Origin: DAOTXN01 sp034435435
GTDB lineage: Bacteria; Chloroflexota; Anaerolineae; S140-20
NCBI GenBank assembly: GCA_034435435.1
Contig: DAOTXN010000137.1
Coordinates: forward strand, 1 to 10,013
Length of the DNA: 10,013 nucleotides
Reading direction: 5' to 3'
The notes under the pieces were generated by a model. That model saw nothing but the letters and a program-made list of their open reading frames with translations, was not told the DNA's origin and ran no database searches. Position numbers and translations under genes: made by a program. This document shows, piece by piece, positions 1-9,600 of this stretch; position 1 is the stretch's first letter, and every line of letters starts with the position of its first letter.

Positions 1-33
1 GTCGACAACAGCGCCCACTTCACCAACGACTGA
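1..33 (+). CDS. 3' end of an unidentified plus-strand gene (partial)
   Basis: The first 33 bases read in frame 1 as VDNSAHFTND followed by TGA. All ten sense codons end in C, the third-position bias expected of a real gene in a high-GC genome and unlike the AT-richer DNA just downstream. The gene would enter from the left edge and converge on the minus-strand gene that ends at base 53, leaving only 19 bases between the two stops. Ten residues are too few to assign a family, so no function is proposed. The alternative is a chance open stretch; ten consecutive C-ending codons make that less likely but do not exclude it. Confidence 0.45.
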   Translation, partial: VDNSAHFTND

Positions 34-52
34 GGTGCAGCTAAAGCCCTCC

Positions 53-607
53 TCAAGAAGCGCGTGCTTGCCTTAGTCTGTCTTCATCATCAATGTATTT
101 TAACAGCCACGATAGATCCTGTGATTGAAGTTCCGCGTAAATGTAGGCAACGTCCGACAATTTCTCAAAGAGCACTGTGGCAACCTTGGCCGTTTTTCCT
201 TCCTCTAGATCAAGTATTCGCGAGCCTTGAGAAAGGATATCCTTGTGACTGACAAGCAGAGGGCCAATACCTTGTAGGATACACTTGCAGGCTGATTCTC
301 TATCGCCTGAAGCACCCAAACATCGCTCTTGAAGTTTCCAATAGCCTTCTGCCCAACTTTGACATTTTTGATAAGACTCTTCTGCCCAGCTTTGAGCTTG
401 GAACGATTTGGCGTTTTCTCTAAGTAGACTTGATGCACTTCGCACAAGGTCTAGAGTAGAAAAGACTGCGTACCGCATTGTGACGATCAATTGATCAAGC
501 ACTTCAGTGGTTGGTGCATCCCAACGTTGTTCAAGCTGTCTCACTAGAGTATGCCAATCTGTAATATTGCTCTTCTTTGATTCCCTTTTTGTTGACCGTC
601 GTTGCAT
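53..607 (-). CDS. Putative immunity protein for the upstream RHS toxin (hypothetical, helical)
   Basis: This 184-residue protein is not recognised as a member of a named family. ATG at 607 is preferred because a strong Shine-Dalgarno stretch (GAGGAGGAG) lies about 10 bases upstream and because the start falls 43 bases after the toxin stop. A longer reading from GTG 697 would overlap the toxin's end. The sequence looks all-helical and soluble: no signal peptide or membrane segment, a basic N-terminus (MQRRSTKRESKK), then amphipathic stretches and an acidic region near the end (DDEDR). Residues around QSWAEESYQKC are followed at once by QSWAEGYWKLQ, an 11-residue tandem duplication. Its place directly downstream of an RHS toxin tip, same strand, with the same low G+C as the tip, fits a cytoplasmic immunity protein that binds and blocks the methyltransferase-like toxin. 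That role is inferred from position only. Confidence 0.65.
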   Translation of the reverse strand: MQRRSTKRESKKSNITDWHTLVRQLEQRWDAPTTEVLDQLIVTMRYAVFSTLDLVRSASSLLRENAKSFQAQSWAEESYQKCQSWAEGYWKLQERCLGASGDRESACKCILQGIGPLLVSHKDILSQGSRILDLEEGKTAKVATVLFEKLSDVAYIYAELQSQDLSWLLKYIDDEDRLRQARAS

Positions 608-617
608 TTTTAAGCGA

Positions 618-626
618 CTCCTCCTC
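618..626 (-). promoter_or_regulatory. Ribosome binding site for the putative immunity gene
   Basis: On the minus strand the sequence reads GAGGAGGAG followed by about 10 bases and then ATG at 607. This is a near-perfect Shine-Dalgarno match and decides the start in favour of 607 over the in-frame GTG 697 or ATG 691. It lies in the 43-base gap after the toxin stop, so the two genes can be read from one transcript while the immunity protein keeps its own strong initiation site. Confidence 0.6.
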
Positions 627-650
627 TGAGACGTGACACAATTAGTGACA

Positions 651-3600
651 CTATGGGCCCAACTGAACAAATATTTCCCATACTTCGTCATAACCACTGA
701 AAAACGCGGACTCTAAGGGAATCCCCAAGGGATTTAGGCCTCTGGCTATGTCTCTGACGTCTCTGAATCCTGAAACAATTTGCCCACGTAGTCCTCTGCT
801 TTTCAGCCCTTGCTCTATTGCTTGAATAGCCGTTGGAGCTGCTCCCAAGTCTGTCACGACATAGAAGCGGCCATGGGCTGACACTAAATTTGTCGCTGTT
901 TTAGCAGCATCTGTCACGTAATCTTTCACTGATCCAGGAGCAATAGCAATCACCTCGTCAAATTGCCCTGTCCCAAAGGGAGCTCTCAAGTAGTTAGCTC
1001 GCACGACTTCGATATTTCTGTACGGACTGTAAGCAGCCCGTATTTTTGCAAGAGTAGCTGCGTCGTTAGCGTAATCAACTCCCACAACCAGACTGCCCGG
1101 ACGCGCTTCGGCGATTCGAAGCAGATTCTCTCCTCCACCCGAGCCAATCTCAATGATTCGTCTGGTATCCCCAACATCATCCACCTTCCCTGCGTGCCTC
1201 ACCCACGCAAAGCTGACGACCGGCAACAAACTGACCGCATCCAGCGCCCACCAGCCCAGGTTGGCCCAACTGGGCGAGCGGATAAAGTCGCGGGCGCTCA
1301 GGAAGAAGGAGCCTATATCCAGGATGTCCCAGATGGGGAAATGCCCCGACGGGTCGCTGTAATTGGCCGGGTTCTGATAGTTGAACGCGTAGGGATTCCA
1401 CGCGATGGGATTGTTAACGTCCGGCACGACCGCGTCCGGCGTGAGCCACAGCGCCGTGCCAGGATCATACCACCGCGCCCCGATTTTGTACAGGCCCGTG
1501 TCGGGGTCGAGGATCGAGCCGGTGTAGCGATCCGTGGTGATGTCGCTGGGGATGTTGTCGCTGTAATGGATGCCAAAAGCATCGTACCGGGCGCTGCCTG
1601 TGAGGTTGCCGCCTTCGTCGGTCACTTCGGTCAGGTTGCCCAGGTAGTCGCGGTGCAGGTAGCGGACGGTGGATGTATAGATTGGAACATCTTCCTCTAC
1701 GTACGGATACACCCTCCGCGACGCGATGGCCTGTCCAGCGGCGCGGTAGTAGGATGTATACTGGGGGTAACAAAACCGACCGAACTCTCCATTGTCTATG
1801 TCAAGCCCTTGTTCCTCATAATCACCGCCGCCATAAATCGTATAGTCGCATTCGCTGTACACACGCAGGGCCAACGCCCCGTCGCCGTCGTAGACGTAAT
1901 GCACCGTTTGGGTGAAGCCTTCACTGTTCTCCAGCACTCGAGTCAGGTGATTGGCCGGGTCGTAGGTATAGGTGATCACCGTATCATCAGTGTTCTGTTC
2001 GATGCGGTTGCCGTTGGCATCGTAAAGGAACGTGATGCTCCCGGCGTTGATTCCATCGGGCGCGTGGGGCAGCGCGTGCCCCGGGTCCCAGGTGAACACA
2101 TCTTCTCTCTCCACCGCGTTGCTCAACTCGTCGTAGTGCATCGTCAGTGTGATGCTGAGCGCACTGCTGCCCTCCACGCTCGCCAGCCGCGCCAACGGGT
2201 CGTAGTCGTAATCCAGGCCAAAGCCCCACGGCGCGGGCGCGCCGTCGCTGGCCGTGTAAAGGTAGCCGGCGGGGTCGTAGGTGTAGCTCACGTCCTGCAC
2301 GCCAGGTGTGTTGATTCCCTCCAACGGCAGACCGGCCACCTCACCCTGATAGCTCCACGTGGTCTGCAAGCCGTTGCCGAAGGTCAGCCCGCTCGGCTGC
2401 CCGGCCACGTTGTAGCTCAGGCCGCTGGCGTAGGCAGCCGGGTCCCATTCGCCGCCGTCGCCGGCCAGGCCGGCCACGGTCCCTTGCGGGTGGTAGGTGT
2501 AGGTGATCACCTCGCCGCTGGGGTAGGTCAGCGTCTTTGGCCGCCCCAGCCCGTCGTAGCTAAAGCCGGTCTCATAGGTTCCACCGAACGAGACGGTACC
2601 CCACTCTTCTTCGTCCAGCAACTCGACGTAGAACTCGGCCGAGATGTATTTGGTTTGAGATTCCAACCGGCCCAGGTTGTCGTACAAGTACTCGGTGTAG
2701 CCGCTGCCGTCGTCCATGCGCGTGCGGCGACCCAGGTTGGCCCCGGTCCCCTCGTCGTAGGTGTAGCTCACGGCGTACGCCTCGGCCTGTTTGCCCGTCA
2801 GCCGGTTCAGCGCGTCGTAAGAAAAGGTCATCTGGTTCCCGTTGGCGTCGGTCTGCCATTTCAGGTTGCCGGCCAGGTCGTAGCCGTACTCCCAATGGCC
2901 CATATCCGGGTCGTCCATGGCCGTCTTGCGCCCCGCGCCGTCGTAGCTCATCGTGGTCTCGTTGCCGGCGGCGTCCTGCACCCAGGTCAGGTGGCCGAAC
3001 ACGTCGTAGCGGTAGGCGGTGTGCAGGTTTGCGCCGTCCGGGTCTTCGGTCACCTGGGTCACGCGGCCCAAGCTGTCCAGGACGTACTGCCATTGGCGGC
3101 CCGCGCCGTCCTGCCAGGTGTACGCCTGCGCGCCGGGGCCGAGCAGGAGATATTGGTACATTTGCAGCCCCTGCACCGGGTCGTCCACCTGCTTGATTCG
3201 CCCCACCGCGTCATACTGGTAGGTGGTCCAGTGCGTGGGTGCACCGGCGTGGGGCAGCGAGACTTGTTCGACCCGGCCCAGGGCGTCGTACTGCCGGTCC
3301 ACGGTGGAGGCGCTGCCCTCGTCGTACACGCCCGCCACGCTGCTGCGGGTTAGCTGTCCCAGGCCGTTGTAGACCGCCTGGGATTCTAGCGGCGTCTCGC
3401 CTGGCCCGCTCGCGCTGACGTCCACCGTCAGGCCAGTGGGGCCGTCGGTGTAGGCATAGTCTGTCGTGACGCCGCCGGGTTGGGTGAGCAGGTCCAGCCG
3501 GCCAAAGGGATCATAGTCGTAGTCGGTTTGCAGACCGTTGACGTCGGTCTGCCAGCTGGGGAGCCCAAAGGCCGGATCGTAGTTGGCGGCTTCTTCAAAG

Positions 3601-6600
3601 CCGTTGGCATAGCTCACTCCCTCCGGGAAGCTCCAATAGTCGGGATCGTAGGTGTAGGTGGTGGTGTTTCCCGCCCTGTCGGTCACAGTTTTCAGGTTGC
3701 CGTAGGCGTCGTATCCGAACGCAGTGCGCTGGCCGCCCAAGCCGTCTACCAGCCACACCATGGTCAGGTCGCCGTCGTCCTGGTAATCATAGTAGGTCCG
3801 GGCCTGGGTCGCGTGGCTCCCGTCGGGGTCGAAGGCGCGAGTCTCTACCTGGACGCGACCGGGGAGATAGTGCGGTCCGGGTGGATAGTAGTGCCAGACG
3901 GTCTCTAACGTGTCGGCGCTGCCGTTCAGCTGGCTGCGCGTCCATTTGAGGTTGCCGTAGCAGGCGTCGCCGCAGGAGTCTTGCACGTCATAATGGTAGG
4001 TGGTTTCCTGCATAGCGCCCGAGGGCAGGCGGGTGCTCGCCAGGGTGGGGTAGACGAAGGGGCTGCCGTAGCCGCTCCACACGTCGTACGCGTAGCCGGT
4101 CTCGGTCCAGGTGAACAGGTCCCACGCCCGGCCCCGCGTGACCTTTTCTACGCGACCCCGTTTGTCTCCATCGGTGTGGAAGGTGGTGCGGGTGTAATCG
4201 CCCTCCGGCGCGCTCACCTGCACCTGGCGATGGCCGCCGCCCGCATCTCGCCCCTCGTAGGTGTAGACGAAGGTGTGGTCGGCGGCGGTCTGGGCGTCTT
4301 GCACCCTGCGCGTCTGAACCCGACCCTGGTCAAAAGTGTAATGGACCTGCCCGCCGTAGCCATTGTCCACCCCGCTCAATTCGGCCGGTTTCGCGCCGTT
4401 TTGACCGTAGGTGAAAGTGGTGATAGGCAGAGTGGACCCGTCATCCCCGTATAGCGTGACGGAGGCCATCTGGAGGTGCCTGTCCCTGGGGCGCTGTTCG
4501 TCACCTGTCTCGATGATTTGATGCACCAGCTCGTAACGGCGCACCGGACTCTGCTCGTCGTCCACCCACACCCGGACGGCGTGTAGATAGTCGGTGTAGA
4601 AAAAGGACCAGGTGAAAGGATTGTTCTCGTACTCGGCGGGCCAATCTGGCATCAGGTAGGCGGCTCGGGAGCGGTAGTCAAAGCTGACGTGACGCCGGGG
4701 CGTGAGGCCCGTGCTCTCGTTGCCGGTGTAGGCGATCTCGTGGAGATACAGGGCGCGATCGTACCCCACAGGCGTGACGCGGCAGTCGCCCAACTCGTCC
4801 AGCGTGCTCGGACAGAACGTCTGAACGTCCTTTGTATAGGTCACCACGAAGTAGTTGCCGTGCGGGTCCTCGACCCGGTCGAGCATGTAGCGCCAAGGCA
4901 AGACCACGTTGATCCAACTGGAGAGCCAGCCCGGCGAACGTTGCACCGATCCCGCGCTGGAGCCGAAGAAATAGCGCGTGCCATCCTGAGTCGTGACTTC
5001 CCAACGATAATCCAGCAGGTCCACGCCGTGGTTAGCCCCCTCAAAACGCCGCACGCGCCAAAAAGTCTCCGGGTCGGTGCGATAATGCTCACCATCCCCG
5101 GTGTCCACCAACTTAAGCCGGGCGCCGTTGAGCACCAGCTCAAATCGGTGATCGGGGGGTTCACACCACGGGCAACTCTCCTGGGCATAGGCCACGTACC
5201 CCATATCCAGGCTGAAGCCGTGCCCCACGACGCCGGCCTGCTCGTCCCAGCCCTCCGTCGCCAGGCGCGAGTTGTAGGCCAGGGTCAGGTTGGGCTGCAC
5301 GCCGGCCGTGCCGGGGGCCGCCTGCAGGGGCAGGGCAAAGGCGGCCGCGCCGGTGAACAGGTCGGTCTCGTAGGGGGCCAGCGTGGGTCCCAGGGGCGGC
5401 GGCCCGCCGGGATTGGGGCCGGCCACGGCCAGCCCGCTCAGGTGTGGTACTTGCACCCAGAAGGTCTCTGCCGTCGTGTCTACGGCGCTGGACAATGGCT
5501 CGGCCTGGCCCGCATCGGGCAACAGAAAGGCCCGCAGCCCTTGCGCCGCGACCGGCGGCAACCCCCAGGCGCTATAGTCAAAGGTCACTTCCAGCGGCGG
5601 GTCAAAGGCAACCAGCGGCGCGCCGCCCAAGGTCTCCACGCGCAGGTCAAAACGGGTCAGGTAGGCGCCCCGCGGCTGCGGCGTATAGCGCACTACGGCC
5701 GGCTCGGCCACTGCGCCGGTGGGGAAGCTGATCCAGGCCCTCCCGTCGGGCGATGGAAAGCCCTGGGCGGTGTGGCTGGGGCAAATTGTCGCTGTCACCT
5801 CGGCCGTCTGGCTCAACCCGACCGTCACCGTCACGCCGGCGCGGCCGTTCACGATCACGTAGGCCGGGCGGGTCAGGGTGCCCGTCACCGCGCCGGTCAC
5901 GTTCTCGGCCACGACGGTTAACTCGACCTGGTATAGGCCCGGCGTCGTGTAGGTATTGGATATTGGAGATGGGTGAACCGGGTCGCCTCCGTCGCCAAAG
6001 GTCCACTCCCGGCTGACAATCGCGCCGCCCTCGGCAGTGGAGGTGTCGGTGAAGGTGACGGTCAGCGGGGCGGGTCCGCGCCTTGGTGATCCGGCAAAAG
6101 CCAGCGTCAGGGTGATGGCGGCGTCACCTTCCACGTGGCTGAACGCCCCATCGCCGCTGGTGTCGAGAAAGAGGGTTGGCGGCGCTCCGGCGTCGGGGCT
6201 GCCATAGTACAGGTAGTAGTTGCTGTCCACCTGGTGCGCCTCAACCGTCGCCTGCAACGGGAAGAACAGCGTCGAGGTGGGCGTGTCAACGAACGCCAGC
6301 GTGCGCGGCAGCTCGGTCCACGTCGCGCCATCCCAATAAGTCACACGCAGGTCAGCGCCGCTCTCCAGCGCCAGGCCGTGTGTGATCAGCGCCTGGGTGT
6401 CCAGCGTAAAGGCCAGCGTCGTGGTCACGCCGGGGACAAACGTCAGTCCCTGTGCGCCCACGGCCACCGTCAACGGCTGCCGGTTCAAGTAGCGCTCGTC
6501 CCACCAGGCGGGCGTCACGGGCTGGAAGCTCCACGCGCACGGCGACAGGTCGGCCACGATGATTTCGCGCGTGTGCGTGGTGGTAGCCGTGGCCGTGGCC

Positions 6601-9600
6601 GTCTCGGCGGTCAGGCTGACCGTGTACGCGCCGTTTGCAGCGTAGACGTGGCTGGGATCGACCGCGTGGCTGACCGGGCTACCATCCCCAAAGTCCCAGA
6701 TGAAAGTCAGCACCGGTGATTGGGCTTGGGTCGTGTTGGTGAATTGAACCGTCAGGGGCGCTGTGCCCACGCGCGGCGCGGCGATAAAGTCGGGCCACAA
6801 CGTCGGGGGCGTGACGGTGATAAAGTGCGTCTGGGTCAGCGTGTCGGTCACACCGCCGCCGGCCTGTGGTGAGCCTTGTCGAACCATCACGCGCAGGCTG
6901 ACGGTGTAGACGCCGGACGCGGCATAGGTGTGCTCCGGCGCACGCAACGTGCTGGTCACATCATCACCCAAGTTCCACAAAAAGGCCTCCAAGAGCGGCG
7001 CGGGGGTCGAGTCGTTGTAAAAAGTCACGTGGAGCGGCGCTTCGCCCTCCGTCACGTCGGCGCTGAACGCCGCCGCCAGCGGGCCGTACCATACTGCATA
7101 GTCGGCCCAATCGCTGGCGTTGCCGGCCCGGTCCAGCGAGCGGGCGCGGAAGGTATACTGGCCCATCTGCTGGATGAGCGGCATCCCCACCGTCACCGGC
7201 GCGCTGGTCATGATGCCGCTGGTCACGGTCACCGGCTCAGCGGCGCCGAAATCGCGCATCCACTGGTACTGGTAGCGGTCCCAGCCGGAAGGCGTGTCAG
7301 AATCGCCCCCTTCGACCCGGAAGCGGGGCAGATTGTGTGTCGTCTGCCAGACTCCATCGGGAATGCCGGCGACTTCGCTCACCGTGGGCGTCGCTGGGGG
7401 TGTGGCGTCGTAGCGGAAGATAAAGACCGTCTCCGGTTGGGATACGTTGCCGGCCTGGTCTGCGGTGCGCAAACGTAGATAGTAGCTGCCCTCGGCCGGC
7501 AGCGTGCCTGTGGCGTAGGTCGTGTCCGTGATGAAGGTGGTCGGCGTCACTGCTTCATTCGGACCAAAATAGACGTAATAACCCGCCACGCCGCTGGCGT
7601 CGTCTCGACCCGCTTCCCACTCAAAGACCGGCGCGTTCACGCTGCCTTGCCAGATGCCACTGGGCACGCCGTGGGTCTCGGTGATCAGGAAGGGGTTAAA
7701 GGGAGGCGTGTTGTCCAGGAACACGGTGATAAAGGCTGTGCGGGTCAGCACATCCCACCCGCCGCTGGCCGTATCGCTGACGCGCTGGGTGACGGTGTAG
7801 ACGCCAACCCCGGTATAGGTGTAAACCGGGTGTTGGCTGGCGCTGGCATCGCCCACGCCGAAGGTCCAGTACCACTGGTCTACACCGCTGGTGGCGGTGT
7901 CGGAAAAATGCACAGTCAGGGGGGCCGCTCCCTGGCGCGGCGTGGCGGTGAAACCGGCCACCGGCGTGACGCTGATATAGGCGGTGCGCGTCAACACATC
8001 CCATTCGCCGGTCTGGGTGTCGGTCATCCGCCCGCTCACGGTGAACACGCCGGCTTGGGTGTAGGTGTGCTGCAGGTAGGGCTGTGGGCTGGTCGCGCCG
8101 TCGCCAAAGAACCAGCGCCCCTGATCGGCCACGCCCGCCGGCGTGGCCGTCGTGGTGAATTGTACGGTCAAGGGGGCCACGCCGTGCGTCGGCGTGGCCG
8201 TAAAGCCTGCCTGCAACGGACGGAAGCGCTGGCCGTAGATGGCGGTGTTGTTCACGTCGTCCCACACGACGAGATGATTGCCGCTGGGCGCCCCCGCCCC
8301 ACTGGTCGCTGCGCGGCTGCCCGTTTCACCGCTATACTTGACCAGCAACTGGTTGTTTCCCGACAGCGTGCCTTCCTCGTGCAGCACCTGGCCCCACGGT
8401 TTGGGAAAACCGGCCTGACCCACGCCGCGCCACACGGTCAGCCAGTCCTCGGTCAAGGCGTCGTAACCCACGTCCGGCGCGAACTGGGTGAGAGCACCTG
8501 TCGCCACGTCCAGCACACCGCCCAACAGGTCGCCGTCGCTGGCCACCCGTTGTCCCTTCACGTCGCTGCTCTCGCTCCAGGTCACCAGGAAGGCGCCAGA
8601 CGCCGAACCATAGTCCAGGGCCGGGTCGGCCTGCGTGCCGGTGGCTGTCGTCAGTGCAAAGGCGTTGCCCGGCAACCCGCCGTCACTCGCCACGCGCCGC
8701 CCGTATACGTCGCTGTCCTGCTCCCAGACCACCAGATATTCCTCTGCCGCGCTGCTAAAGGCCACGTCAGGGTCTTGCTCCACAGCGGCTCCGGTAGCCA
8801 CGTTGATCACGTTCCCCGTGGGCGCGCCGTCCGCCCCCACCCGCCGGGCGTAGACGTTCCCGGCGGTGTCATCCCAGGCCACCAGGTAGCCGCCGTTGAG
8901 CGTGTCCGCCGCCACCGCGGGGTTGGCGTGGCTGCCGCCGTGTACCGTCTGCACCGGCCCAAGCGTGGTCCCGCTGGCCGGGACCTGCCGGCTACGCAGC
9001 GCCGATGCGATCTGGCCCGAGTCCACCGCCCAGGTTACCAGGTATTTGTCTGAGGTGGGGTCATAGGCCGCTCGCGGCGCGTCCCACTGGCTCACCGGCG
9101 GCCCGCTCACCTGGTACAGGGTGAATATGCCGCCATCAGGCGCACCGTCGGCCCACACCCGCCGCGCATGCACGCCCACCGTGGTTTCCGATGCAAACAA
9201 CCAGGTCGCCAGGTATTGGTCGGAGTCAGGGTTATACGCTACGTCGGGGGTGTAACGGTTGATCAGACTGCTCGCTGCCAGGGTCAGCCGCGAGCCGAGC
9301 AGCGGGTCCACCACTACCGGGTAGGTCGCCCGCGCCAGCCACGCGCCGGGGAGCACGATTTCCACGTCTGTCCCGCTCAAGCGGATCTCAAGGATCGCCA
9401 GATGGCCGGCCGCGTCGTAGGCCAGCGCCGGGCCGTATTGGGCCAGCCATTCTCTTCCGCGCGGCCCGTAAAAGTACACCACTGTCCCCGACACGTTCAG
9501 CCGCGCTGCCAGCGGCGCTTCAAACGTTCCCACAAGGGTCACGTCCGCGCCATTCGCCGGCAGTGGCTGGGTGAACACGAGCCGCTGCTCCACCCCGGCG

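Noticed and set aside
1..6. SalI recognition site (GTCGAC) exactly at the window start, suggesting a cloning boundary
   Set aside because: A single six-base site is common in high-GC DNA and can be explained as Val-Asp codons of the plus-strand gene end; the right edge shows no matching site.
58..69. Short inverted repeat (AAGC/GCTT) as a possible terminator
   Set aside because: The stem is only four base pairs, has no U-tract, and lies inside the coding end of the small gene.
608..697. 30-residue N-terminal extension of the small gene from GTG 697
   Set aside because: It overlaps the toxin's last codons by 47 bases and lacks an RBS as good as the GAGGAGGAG in front of ATG 607.
2275..2773. 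Direct repeats of about 18 bases (tcgtaggtgtagctcacg) as a possible CRISPR or recombination site
   Set aside because: They encode the recurring YTYD-type segment of the YD repeats in frame and have no regular spacing.
963..3353. Long plus-strand open frame of 796 codons opposite the RHS region
   Set aside because: It lies wholly antisense to the YD array and core, shows no recognisable domain, and is rich in Val, Gly, Arg and His as expected for the shadow of a high-GC gene with strong codon bias.
4689..5921. Plus-strand open frame of 410 codons
   Set aside because: It is antisense to the SpvB-like and connector regions, has low-complexity Arg/Gly/Ala composition and no motif; a shadow frame.
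7647..9053. Plus-strand open frame of 468 codons
   Set aside because: It is antisense to the propeller and PKD region; no domain or RBS supports it.
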